A DNA stretch of 14,044 nucleotides, taken from NCBI GenBank assembly GCA_001795115.1, contig MGNI01000109.1:16197-30240 (forward strand), given 5' to 3'. A program made the translations under genes and the position numbers. Origin of the DNA: Chloroflexi bacterium RBG_16_48_8 (GTDB lineage: Bacteria > Chloroflexota > Anaerolineae > Anaerolineales > E44-bin32). Below the pieces are notes generated by a model. That model was not told the origin of the DNA and ran no database searches. It saw only the letters and a program-made list of their open reading frames with translations. Each line of letters starts with the position of its first letter. The first letter of the stretch is position 1. Positions 1 to 7,042 of this stretch are shown here, piece by piece.

Positions 1-756
1 CTGACTTTCAAAGGAGGAATAACCGACAAAGGTGGGCTGCAAATCCGCCAGCCGATCTGGTCGAATATACAGTGCACCCGTCCTCTCCGGGCCACAAAGC
101 CACTTCTGACTCGAGATGGCATAAAAATCGACATTAAGATCATCGAGGTCCAATGGAATAGCCCCTGCCGACTGGGCTCCATCCACAGAAATCATAACTC
201 CCCGTGCATGGGCAAATTCAATAATCTCTTTTAAAGGAAAGCAAGCGCCACTGGAGTAGGAGACATGGGAAAGGACTAAAAGCCGGGTGCGTGAGGTAAA
301 GGTACGCTCTATGGCCTCCAGTGGATCTGCCCCCAAACCCACATCCGCAAAGCGAAGTGCTACCCCCCTCCGCATTTTAACCACATAGGTCGGAAATAAA
401 CCACCCGGGTGCTCAATGGAGGTAGTGACGATTTCGTCCCCAGGCTGCCACTCGATCCCCCAGATCGAGATATTCATCCCCTCCGTGGTGTTATGAGTTA
501 ACGCAATCGTATCCACATCTACACCCAGAAGGCGACCCAAGGTTTCACGCGTTTCCACAACTTTCTCTTCAAATGCGATGAAATCCCCTATGTTGGCTCG
601 ACCAACATCACATTCTCGTTGGGCAGCTTCAGCCATTACCTCTGCTACAACCGTGGGCAGCGGCCCACAGGTGCCTGTATTAAGGAAGGCGGCGCACTGC
701 ACTGCTGGCAGTTGACTGCGAATCTGATCGAGCTTCTTTGAATCATTTCCTGTCAT
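1..756 (-). CDS. Class V aminotransferase, 5' part (runs off left edge)
   Basis: The first 252 codons of a fold-type I PLP enzyme of the class V family (cysteine desulfurase / isopenicillin-N-epimerase-like); the C-terminal half lies outside the window. Visible landmarks are an N-terminal FLNTGTCGPLP stretch (residues 24-34), HNTTEGMN (88-95) in the cofactor phosphate region, the DGAQSAGA motif (192-199) whose Asp binds the pyridine nitrogen, and SSQKW (215-219), where Lys218 is the expected Schiff-base lysine, followed by GPERTGALY. The fold is clear but the substrate is not: members of this group act on cysteine, amino acid epimers or ergothioneine intermediates. Two in-frame ATGs lie 12 bases apart (756 and 768), neither with a convincing ribosome binding site; a TAA precedes both. 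No frameshift is seen. Confidence 0.93.
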   Translation of the reverse strand, partial: MTGNDSKKLDQIRSQLPAVQCAAFLNTGTCGPLPTVVAEVMAEAAQRECDVGRANIGDFIAFEEKVVETRETLGRLLGVDVDTIALTHNTTEGMNISIWGIEWQPGDEIVTTSIEHPGGLFPTYVVKMRRGVALRFADVGLGADPLEAIERTFTSRTRLLVLSHVSYSSGACFPLKEIIEFAHARGVMISVDGAQSAGAIPLDLDDLNVDFYAISSQKWLCGPERTGALYIRPDRLADLQPTFVGYSSFESQ

Positions 757-833
757 GGCGTATCCCATCACTTAAGTTTTTGCTGAGCAAGGAGCGAGCC
801 TAATTGCTTTGTCAGATGCGAGAGAAAAGGTTG

Positions 834-847
834 ATGAAAATTTTCAT
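834..847. repeat. 14-bp perfect palindrome upstream of aminotransferase
   Basis: ATGAAAATTTTCAT reads the same on both strands. It lies between the GNAT remnant and the start of the class V aminotransferase, about 80 bases upstream of that start, where an operator could sit. A palindrome of this size is expected about once in a window this long by chance, so a regulatory role is only a possibility. Confidence 0.25.
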
Positions 848-1006
848 TCAGTATATTGAAAGTCCCAAGATCATGCGAATGTCCTCTGGCTCTCGAGCAA
901 ACAATTCCGGATGGACATCCTCCGTTGGCTTAAAACCCTGTCTCAGATAAAAACCCACGGCGGACTCAGAAGGCACGGATCCCTTTGGCTCATCCCAAGG
1001 CAACGT
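848..1006 (-). pseudogene. GNAT acetyltransferase C-terminal remnant
   Basis: A 52-residue open frame on the minus strand reads as the last part of a GCN5-related N-acetyltransferase: SAVGFYLRQGFKPT (the AxxFYxxxGF strand-helix-strand near the acetyl-CoA site), then VHPELFAREPEDIRMIL, then a stop at 848. The frame is closed upstream by TAG at 1007-1009, and the N-terminal two thirds of the family, with the Q/RxxGxG/A acetyl-CoA loop, is absent. It overlaps the last 17 bases of the ZIP gene in another frame. No start codon or ribosome binding site is apparent. It is best read as the tail of a former gene left after a deletion that joined it to the transporter gene. The family call is from motif recognition. 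Confidence 0.72.
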
Positions 1007-1802
1007 CTAGTGTCATCATAACCGCAAATCCCATCATCGCTCCTAAAGTGGCGATGTCTGTGTTCCTACCCAATTGTGATTCGGGGATGAGTTCCTCCAC
1101 GACTACAAAGATCATCGCACCCGCAGCAAAAGCCAACGCATAGGGAAGAATAGGCCTCATGAGCAGGACAGCCGCTGCTCCAAAGACCCCAGCAATGGGT
1201 TCTATAACGGCAGACAGTTGACCGTACCAAAAGCTCTTAATTCTAGACATACCCTCTCTTCGTAGGGGGACAGACACTGCTGTTCCCTCAGGGAAATTTT
1301 GGATACCGATCCCAAGTGCCAAGGCAGCTGCGCCAGCCACCGTTGCGGAGGGCACACCCACTGCGGCCGCTCCAAAAGCCACCCCCACCGCTAATCCTTC
1401 TGGAAAGTTATGCAACGTAATGGCCAGAATTAGTAGAATACTCCTGCGCCAGGTCGTAGGAAGACCCTCCGCTTCATCCACTGGAAATCCGATATGAAGA
1501 TGGGGTAAGAACATATCAATCAAACGAATGAATGCTCCACCCAGCAAGAAACCGATCGTTGCAGGGATCCAGGCCGGGATGGTGAATTCCCCCGCCATTT
1601 CAATTGCTGGCGCAAGCAATGACCAAAAGCTGGCAGCAATCATAACCCCCGCAGCAAACCCAAGCATCCCATCCAGAACCTTCCTGCTGACGGTCTTGAA
1701 AAAGAAGACGACTGAAGCCCCAAGTGCAGTTAGAAACCACGTGAAGCAAGTCGCTAAAAAGGCTTGCCAGATGGGACTAAGATTCACAAACCAATCAAGC
1801 AC
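990..1802 (-). CDS. ZIP-family (GufA-type) divalent metal transporter
   Basis: A 270-residue polytopic membrane protein of the ZIP family, which imports zinc, iron or other divalent metals across the inner membrane. The metal-site signatures are clear: HNFPEGLAVG in transmembrane helix 4 (residues 131-140), the related QNFPEGTAVS (168-177) in helix 5, and EPIAG (201-205). About eight hydrophobic helices are visible, and the cytoplasmic loop after helix 3 is short, carrying HLH (101-103). The C-terminus GFAVMMTLDVALG is family-normal, so the gene is complete. The start is GTG at 1800-1802, chosen because AGGAGG lies 8 bases upstream. The N-terminus begins directly with a helix. The metal cannot be told from sequence. 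The 3' end abuts the tail of an acetyltransferase gene. Confidence 0.95.
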   Translation of the reverse strand: MLDWFVNLSPIWQAFLATCFTWFLTALGASVVFFFKTVSRKVLDGMLGFAAGVMIAASFWSLLAPAIEMAGEFTIPAWIPATIGFLLGGAFIRLIDMFLPHLHIGFPVDEAEGLPTTWRRSILLILAITLHNFPEGLAVGVAFGAAAVGVPSATVAGAAALALGIGIQNFPEGTAVSVPLRREGMSRIKSFWYGQLSAVIEPIAGVFGAAAVLLMRPILPYALAFAAGAMIFVVVEELIPESQLGRNTDIATLGAMMGFAVMMTLDVALG

Positions 1803-1814
1803 TTCCTCTTCCTC

Positions 1815-1906
1815 CTAGCACTTCTTAACTCTTGATAGAAGATCCTCTCGCACCTGATAAGAGAGTACTCATTCAAATCCACACCCATCTCCAATGTCAC
1901 AAAGCC
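1815..1906 (-). pseudogene. Possible gene tail ending at the ZIP ribosome binding site
   Basis: On the minus strand, one frame reads GFVTLEMGVDLNEYS and, after a one-base shift near 1865, a second frame reads YQVREDLLSRVKKC and stops at a TAG (1815-1817) that abuts the GAGG of the ZIP gene's ribosome binding site. A stop placed exactly there is typical of an operon partner. Neither frame is open far upstream: the first is closed by TAG just before GFV, the second by TGA before VLSYQ. I recognise no family. It may be a short frameshifted relic or a chance match; the call rests only on protein-like composition and the position of the stop. Confidence 0.28.
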
Positions 1907-2484
1907 CTATGACGGAAAACACCCCTCTTGCACTGAAGTTTCAGGTGGTTAGGATCAAGGTACAATCATGCCATTTGAAATCAGCTATCGGGTCCTAACA
2001 GAAATTTCATCTGGATTTGATTTGGAACGCTTCAACCCCCTCAGGAGTATCCCCATGTACTTGCGATCTGCAATAAGACCTTTCAAACCTCGTAGAGAAA
2101 AAACAAACCCATTATCACCCTTGCAGCAGTTCAATGACGATCATAGGAAAGCATTCGATGCTTTTTCTATTGACCATCCATATTTCCATCAGGAGAGGAT
2201 CTCAATTTCAATGAAGGCCATAATAACACAGAAAAAGGAATACTTTCAACAAGCTCTTTCTCATGGAAGTGATAATCACGCCTTCTTCCTTTAATACCGA
2301 GGTGAACTCCAAAATATCCAATAAATAGGGTGTCCTATCATTCTCAAGCGATACGAAATCTGGCAACGTCTTCGGTTCCTCAAGAAACTATCAGCCGCTT
2401 TGAAAATCGCTTTCTTTCTCAAAATGTTCCTATATCACCTATCTATAGAGTCCTACGATTGTTCAAGCAAGCGAAAACATGTTG
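1907..2484. other. Long intergenic stretch without a convincing gene
   Basis: Between the divergent ZIP and PadR genes. It holds one plus-strand open frame of 108 codons (1968-2294) with AAGG about 9 bases before its ATG, but the product has no recognisable motif, no membrane segment and no operon partner; I treat it as unproven. No tRNA, terminator hairpin or repeat array was seen. Confidence 0.5.
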
Positions 2485-2512
2485 TTGACAAAGAAAAAAC
2501 ATCTGGTAACAT
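2485..2512 (+). promoter_or_regulatory. Sigma-70-type promoter of the padR operon
   Basis: A perfect -35 box TTGACA (2485-2490) is followed after 16 bases by TAACAT (2507-2512), a 4/6 match to the -10 consensus. The start codon of the PadR gene is 45 bases further on. The -10 box runs into the inverted repeat that starts at 2511, so a bound repressor would block polymerase directly. Confidence 0.65.
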
Positions 2513-2531
2513 ATGTCGTGACACGACATAT
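2511..2531. promoter_or_regulatory. PadR operator: perfect 10+1+10 bp inverted repeat
   Basis: The left arm ATATGTCGTG (2511-2520) and right arm CACGACATAT (2522-2531) are exact reverse complements around a single A. A perfect 10-bp repeat with this spacing is very unlikely by chance in 14 kb. It lies over the -10 region and ends 26 bases before the padR start codon. PadR-family proteins are dimers that bind dyad sites containing ATGT/ACAT in their own promoters, so autorepression is the natural reading. The binding itself is inferred. Confidence 0.75.
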
Positions 2532-2557
2532 CGTATGGCGCAGTATAAGGGGTTGGG

Positions 2558-2914
2558 ATGATACCTGAGATAGAATGCACGCCGCTCACAGAGGCCACGT
2601 ATTTCATCATGCTCAGCCTCTCCCATGAACCACGTCATGGCTATGCTATTATGAAGTATGTAGAGACTTTGAGCGAGGATCGTGTGATATTGAGCACCGG
2701 AACCTTGTATGGTGCACTTAAGCGCCTTTTGAAGCAGGGCTGGATCAAACGTGTGGAAGAAGGCCCCGAGACACAGAACCTGGAGGAATCGGGACGTAAT
2801 CGCAAGTCCTACACGCTCACAACCTTCGGGCGACGCATTCTTGAGACTGAAATCTCTCGATTGCAGGTGTTAGTTGATGCTGCTCATTTGCGCACCACCG
2901 GAGCCCAAGCATGA
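2558..2914 (+). CDS. PadR-family transcriptional regulator
   Basis: A 118-residue winged-helix regulator of the short PadR type. LTEATYFIMLSLSHEPRHGY (residues 10-29) is the classic opening helix pair, GTLYGALKRLLKQGWI (47-62) is the recognition helix, and the wing RNRKSYTLTTFGRRIL follows (residues 80-95). The C-terminal helix that makes the dimer is short. Family members bind as dimers upstream of their own operon and release DNA on sensing small molecules or cell-envelope stress; the signal here is unknown. The ATG at 2558 has AGGGG about 6 bases upstream. Its stop overlaps the start of the next gene by ATGA (2911-2914), so both are translationally coupled. A perfect inverted repeat overlapping the promoter is the likely autoregulatory site. 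Confidence 0.93.
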   Translation: MIPEIECTPLTEATYFIMLSLSHEPRHGYAIMKYVETLSEDRVILSTGTLYGALKRLLKQGWIKRVEEGPETQNLEESGRNRKSYTLTTFGRRILETEISRLQVLVDAAHLRTTGAQA

Positions 2915-3099
2915 TCGCTCTGACCAACGCAATCTGTCTTCTCTATAAAAAGTGTGTGCGTTGCTATCCAACCTCCTTCCGACTTGAATTTGAGGAAGAA
3001 ATGTACGATGTCTTTACCAAGGCTGTGGCTGATGCAAATGCATCTGGCTTCATGAGCATCATGGCCTTGTTTTTTCGCGAAATTCGAGATTACCCCTAG
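2911..3099 (+). pseudogene. N-terminal part of PadR-coupled membrane protein, cut by in-frame TAG
   Basis: A 62-residue frame starting on the ATGA overlap with padR. It matches the N-terminal domain seen in many PadR-linked membrane proteins of Chloroflexota: a RCYPTSFRLEFEEEMYDVF segment (residues 18-36) followed by an amphipathic helix and REIRDYP. It then meets TAG at 3097-3099. The same frame continues without another stop through ILFSEHWLSIKAW, which is what the family normally has next, and on through the membrane domain to 4005. The pieces therefore look like one 364-residue gene with a single nonsense codon. It may be a pseudogene, a readthrough case, an assembly error, or a truncated domain that still works beside the separately started membrane part. 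Confidence 0.7.
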
Positions 3100-3213
3100 A
3101 TCCTATTTTCTGAGCACTGGCTGAGCATAAAGGCATGGCTTGAGGGGACAACATTGCGAAAACTTCTTGAGAATCAGCATAAGAATTCTTCCCGATTGTA
3201 CAGGAGAAGTTTG

Positions 3214-4005
3214 ATGTCCGAGATAGGAAATGATGGGAACCTAAATTTGAACAGCACGCGCCTTCGCATCATCGCGGCATTACCTTTACTGCTTTTCGGC
3301 TTGGGGATCGCGGCAATGTCATTGAGTCGTGGCGGACCTTGGTATTCTGTGCCAACGTGGAGACTGGTCCTCAGCATTGTCATTGGACTGCTCCCCATGA
3401 CGGTGATTGCGATTGTAGGTATCCTGGCGTTGATCCGCCGCCTTCCAGATTGGGGCTTGACGTGGGCAGGCTCTGCGTTTATGGGTCTGGTAATTCTGGT
3501 AAAGACAATCGCAGAGGAACTGGCCGAGGTAGATCAACCTATCATCTCTGAACCCGTGGAAATTGGCCTTGTTATCCTGCTTTTCATGGCCGGTGTAGCG
3601 TTGCTGGTGATTGTAGGAATGCGGGGCTGGCAGCGCGGAGGATTATTGAGCATCGGATTTTCTGTGACCTTTGCCCTTACCTTCTTCTGGGCTGTCACAG
3701 CTGCTCCCTTTTATCGCCATGATGTGGCAATCTGGGCAGGACCTTTCAGTCTCCTCATCGCGGCAATTACTTATTACTATGCCAAAGCCACTACACTAAC
3801 CCACTTCATGCTTCTCCTTGGTGTCGGTATCCTGAATCTCGGAAGCCTTCTTACAGCGAACACAGTGTGGCAGGATTGGTTCCAGGCAAAGGGAAAAACC
3901 TCATCAGCGCTTCCCTTGGCTATCCTTATGCTAGCCTTTCTGATCTGCGGTCCAATGATGGGTTTAATCGCCCGACCAATCCAACAAACGCTTCGACGAG
4001 CTTAA
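3214..4005 (+). CDS. Membrane domain of the PadR-coupled protein, about eight helices
   Basis: A polytopic inner-membrane protein with about eight hydrophobic segments and no enzyme motif. It lies in the same frame as the short upstream ORF and is separated from it only by TAG at 3097. I place the start at ATG 3214 because AGGAG (3202-3206) lies 7 bases upstream, a far better ribosome binding site than that of the TTG at 3154; the open frame itself reaches back to 3100. This internal start could let the membrane part be made alone despite the stop. With padR it forms a two-gene autoregulated unit of the kind linked to sensing of envelope or drug stress. The role is unknown. It ends at TAA, 28 bases before a hairpin. 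Confidence 0.8.
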   Translation: MSEIGNDGNLNLNSTRLRIIAALPLLLFGLGIAAMSLSRGGPWYSVPTWRLVLSIVIGLLPMTVIAIVGILALIRRLPDWGLTWAGSAFMGLVILVKTIAEELAEVDQPIISEPVEIGLVILLFMAGVALLVIVGMRGWQRGGLLSIGFSVTFALTFFWAVTAAPFYRHDVAIWAGPFSLLIAAITYYYAKATTLTHFMLLLGVGILNLGSLLTANTVWQDWFQAKGKTSSALPLAILMLAFLICGPMMGLIARPIQQTLRRA

Positions 4006-4032
4006 AGCAAACACCTCGTGACTTAATACCAG

Positions 4033-4060
4033 ATGCTGGCTCACATAAGTAAGCCAGCAT
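4033..4060. terminator. Hairpin between convergent genes, likely bidirectional terminator
   Basis: ATGCTGGCT (4033-4041) and AGCCAGCAT (4052-4060) form a perfect 9-bp stem with a 10-base loop, centrally placed between the ends of the PadR operon (4005) and the class III aminotransferase (4107). The flanking T-tracts are weak on both strands, so termination efficiency is uncertain. Confidence 0.6.
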
Positions 4061-4106
4061 TCGTCATTTCGTTACACATATGCTGCATGTATACCCAGCT
4101 TCGGTC

Positions 4107-5396
4107 CTAATCCAGCACCTCTGCGAGAGCATAATCAAAGATCTCAAGCGCCTGATCCATGTCATCTTTTGTAGCTATTAGCGGCGGTGCAATTCGCAAG
4201 GCATTCCCATACAAGCCACCTTTGCCCAAGATAAGACCCATCTTACGGGTGGCCTCAAACAACGCTGCCACCGCATCCAACGCAGGCTCTTTGCTATCAC
4301 GATCCCGGACAATTTCCACAGCCTGCATCAACCCCTTGCCTCGTACATCACCAATGATGGGATACTTCTTGTACAATTCTTCAAGCCCTTGACGCAGGTG
4401 ATCCCCCACCTCGTGCACATGCTCCGGAGGAGATTCTTCCTGAATAACCTCAAGCGTCGCTAACGCTGCTGCACATGAAACGGGGTTGCCGCCAAAGGTT
4501 GAGATCGTAAGGCCTTGAAGCGAATCGGCAATTTCCGGTGTCGCAATTGTCACGCCCAAAGGTGATCCATTAGCAATGCCTTTTGCCATGGTCATGATTT
4601 CCGGTTCGACTCCCCAATGCTCAATACCGAACCAGTATTTTCCTGTACGACCTAGAGCGGTCTGAACCTCATCACAGATAAACACCCCACCATACTTACG
4701 GACAATTTCCACTGCGATCTCATAATACTCGGGCGGAGGGACAATATATCCGCCAACACCCAGGATGGGCTCAGCCAAAAAGGCGGCCACACGACCACTG
4801 GTGGTGGTCCTGATGAGTTCTTCGATGTCCTTAGCGCAGGCCATCCCGCAATCAGGGTACTTGAGCTTGAAGGCACATCGGTAGCAGTAGGGAGCGATGG
4901 CGTGTTTTATACCAGCCACATGAGTCCCCCCGATGCGCCAACCGCTCTGCCCACAGAGGGTCATGGTTAACGCTGAACGACCACTATAACCATGCCTCAG
5001 GGCGATAACCTCCTGCGAGCCTGTGGCCTGCTTGGCGAGCATAATGGCCGCCTCATTGGCCTCGGTACCGCTGTTGAGAAAGAAAGACTTCTGAAGCTTG
5101 CCTGGCGTCAACTCGGCCAGTTTTTCGGCCAACAGGACAGGATTCTCATGGGGATAGAGGGTCGAGGTATGCACAAGCGTTTCAATTTGCCTGGTTAACG
5201 CTGCCGTAACCTTCGGATGGCAGTGACCTACGCTAATGGTGAGGATGCCGCCGAAGCAGTCCAAGTACTTGTTGCCCTCTACGTCATAGAGATGCATCCC
5301 TTCGCCGCGAGCGAAAGGTAATGGTTCCTTGTAATAAGTAAGGTGGCTGGGCCAAAGGTATTTTTGTTGTTTTTCAAGGATTTCTTGTGTGTTCAT
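4107..5396 (-). CDS. Class III aminotransferase (AGXT2 / 4-aminobutyrate type)
   Basis: A 429-residue fold-type I PLP aminotransferase of the omega-amino-acid class, normal in length. Landmarks: NSGTEANEAA (residues 108-117) for cofactor phosphate, DEVQTALGRTG (242-252) with the Asp that contacts the pyridine nitrogen, and Lys272 in TMAKGIANGSPLG as the Schiff-base lysine; GGNPVSCAAAL follows. An insertion between the halves holds four cysteines, C171-x2-C174-x8-C183-x3-C187, which could bind zinc; similar cysteine-rich inserts are known in some bacterial relatives. Likely reactions are transfer from beta-alanine, GABA or alanine to pyruvate or glyoxylate; the exact substrate is not set by sequence. 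The ATG at 5394-5396 has GGAGGG just upstream. It ends in TAG at a family-normal place. A dehydratase gene lies 340 bases upstream on the same strand. Confidence 0.93.
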   Translation of the reverse strand: MNTQEILEKQQKYLWPSHLTYYKEPLPFARGEGMHLYDVEGNKYLDCFGGILTISVGHCHPKVTAALTRQIETLVHTSTLYPHENPVLLAEKLAELTPGKLQKSFFLNSGTEANEAAIMLAKQATGSQEVIALRHGYSGRSALTMTLCGQSGWRIGGTHVAGIKHAIAPYCYRCAFKLKYPDCGMACAKDIEELIRTTTSGRVAAFLAEPILGVGGYIVPPPEYYEIAVEIVRKYGGVFICDEVQTALGRTGKYWFGIEHWGVEPEIMTMAKGIANGSPLGVTIATPEIADSLQGLTISTFGGNPVSCAAALATLEVIQEESPPEHVHEVGDHLRQGLEELYKKYPIIGDVRGKGLMQAVEIVRDRDSKEPALDAVAALFEATRKMGLILGKGGLYGNALRIAPPLIATKDDMDQALEIFDYALAEVLD

Positions 5397-5533
5397 GAGC
5401 CCTCCAGAGGATTACAAAGCCATAAAGTTCCACATAGATTACTCAAAATCCCCCAAGTTACAAGCGAGCGTCCTTTCCTCCCAGGCAAATCCCAAATAAA
5501 TGCTCTCGAGAGCTCTTCTTTCGTTGTTCTCAT
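5393..5533 (-). CDS. Possible 46-residue leader ORF overlapping the aminotransferase start
   Basis: An open frame of 46 codons starts at ATG 5531-5533, preceded by a purine-rich GGGTGGGCGAG, and ends in TGA overlapping the aminotransferase ATG as ATGA (5393-5396). The product begins MRTTKEELSRAF and ends WLCNPLEGS, with no recognised motif. The overlap would allow translational coupling, but an ORF of this size can arise by chance and codon evidence is thin. Confidence 0.22.
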   Translation of the reverse strand: MRTTKEELSRAFIWDLPGRKGRSLVTWGILSNLCGTLWLCNPLEGS

Positions 5534-5736
5534 CTCGCCCACCCTTTCAATGGACTATATGGATTCCAATGTAGCTTCCTGAAATCGACACTATCCTATT
5601 TGATTTCACAACTTTAACCTGAAGATACGCTGGCAGAAAGCTGCAATTCTGGCAAGGATATTTAAGGAAAAAGCCTATCTATCGTGCCACGAAAAGACCG
5701 AAGTGCGGATGTGGACTCGTGATGCGGAATCGTGGT
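5534..5736. other. Intergenic sequence between two minus-strand enzyme genes
   Basis: Downstream of the dehydratase and upstream of the aminotransferase. I see no clear terminator hairpin or promoter here. Just outside it, the 12-bp palindrome GCTCTCGAGAGC at 5502-5513 lies within the possible leader ORF. Whether the two enzymes share a transcript cannot be settled from sequence. Confidence 0.4.
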
Positions 5737-6690
5737 TTATTTGATCAGATGTTGATAGGTCAGCATTTCATCCACGGCGACATTCCCGCCACAGAGGAGA
5801 AGCACGACATGATCATCATCAGAAAATTGGTCTCTGATTCGATGTGCTGCCGCCAAAATACAGGATGATGCCAGCTCTGTAAGGATTTTTGCTCGTTCGA
5901 GTAAATACATTTGTTGTTCAATCGCTTCTTGGTCGCTAACGATAATATGCTTTTCAATATGCTCTTGTGCAATTATGAGGGCATCCTCTGCCACATGGGG
6001 CGCACCCAAAATTCTGGCCAATGACGTGGGATGGATCTCAACAACCTTACCAGCCTGTAAAGCTTTCCCCAAGGTCTCCGAACCCTCTGTTTCCACAGTC
6101 CATATTCGAACCTCAGGCTTAAGCCCTTTTACCGCGATCGTCACCCCACTCATTAAACCGCCGCCCCCAACACTCAGGATGATGTCTGTCAGCCCGGGAA
6201 GATCCTCAACCACCTCAAGCCCCAGGGTTCCATAACCCTCCATCACTTGTGGGTCATCATAGGGGTGAAAGAAAACCCGTCCTCCCTTGGTATAGGCTTC
6301 GGCTGCCGAGAATAAGGATGGGAAGTCAGGGAAGAGCTCGACATCCGCACCATATGATTTCGTGGCCTCGATATAGTTTGTAGGTGTGTAATCAGACATC
6401 AAAATGAGGGATCGAACGTCCAGCAAGCTGCCGGCATATGCTACGCCTTGTGCGAAATTCCCACCGCTTATCGCAACGATGCCGCGCTTCTTTTCCTCAG
6501 CATCCATTTGAAGCATTTTGTTTAAAGCTCCTCTCGGCTTAAAGGAACCAGTCTTCTGAAACAGTTCGAGCTTTAAATAGAGATTGGTGCCAAGCAGGTC
6601 ACTCAAGGTTTGATTTCTTATTATGGCTGTCCGCCGTACATAAGGTTTGATACGTTCTTGTGCTCTCAGAATATGCGATAAAGTGATCAT
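5737..6690 (-). CDS. Threonine/serine dehydratase-like PLP enzyme (fold type II)
   Basis: A 317-residue beta-family PLP enzyme, the length of catabolic threonine ammonia-lyases or hydroxyaspartate dehydratases that lack the C-terminal ACT regulatory domain. Lys51 in TGSFKPRGALNK is the Schiff-base lysine; SVGGGGLMSG (173-182) is the phosphate-binding glycine loop; LCGGNV (299-304) closes the site. The substrate loop reads ISGGNFAQGVAYAG where the family usually has SxGNHAQG: Phe79 replaces the usual His, and Gly76 sits where serine racemases have their second catalytic Ser. That argues for elimination rather than racemisation. Probable reaction: removal of water then ammonia from a beta-hydroxy amino acid (threonine, serine or 3-hydroxyaspartate). 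The ATG at 6688-6690 has AAGGGG about 8 bases upstream. Confidence 0.9.
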   Translation of the reverse strand: MITLSHILRAQERIKPYVRRTAIIRNQTLSDLLGTNLYLKLELFQKTGSFKPRGALNKMLQMDAEEKKRGIVAISGGNFAQGVAYAGSLLDVRSLILMSDYTPTNYIEATKSYGADVELFPDFPSLFSAAEAYTKGGRVFFHPYDDPQVMEGYGTLGLEVVEDLPGLTDIILSVGGGGLMSGVTIAVKGLKPEVRIWTVETEGSETLGKALQAGKVVEIHPTSLARILGAPHVAEDALIIAQEHIEKHIIVSDQEAIEQQMYLLERAKILTELASSCILAAAHRIRDQFSDDDHVVLLLCGGNVAVDEMLTYQHLIK

Positions 6691-7042
6691 ACGCTATCCC
6701 CTTAGACTGCTTACTCCTGAGTTCCACCCCATCCCATTCGTCCTTGCACGTGGCAATCGTTTCGACCTGATGTTGGCTGAAATGATCCTCAGGTAGTTAA
6801 ACTACATCAAGGGGATTTACACAACTACTTAGCGATGATTGATAAGTTCGTATTGTGTGAAGGAACGTCTCGAGCGAACACAGAACACGATAGTGAGCTC
6901 GATCAGATATTCCTTGAAGGTTGTCATTCTTGTAGCTATGACTTGCCTGAAAAAAGGCTACTCAGCTATCTGAAAGAAATAATTCTTGGGGTTTACGTGC
7001 GCTTAGCGTGCAACAGCTGTCATCCTCCAAAACAGCTCAAGC
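6691..7042. other. Intergenic region with small inverted repeat upstream of the dehydratase
   Basis: It contains GTAGTT-A-AACTAC (6793-6805), a 6+1+6 perfect inverted repeat about 100 bases upstream of the dehydratase start. Repeats of this size occur by chance a few times in such a window, so an operator role is weakly supported. A plus-strand open frame of 75 codons (6835-7062) with CHSC and CNSC pairs spans most of the rest; it has no ribosome binding site close by and is not called as a gene. Confidence 0.4.

Noticed and set aside
1968..2294. Plus-strand open frame of 108 codons in the long intergenic region
   Set aside because: No recognisable motif, poor ribosome binding site and no coding-like neighbours; could be chance, so it is only mentioned within the intergenic entry.
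5502..5513. Palindrome GCTCTCGAGAGC as an operator
   Set aside because: Short and of a size expected by chance; no promoter is positioned around it.
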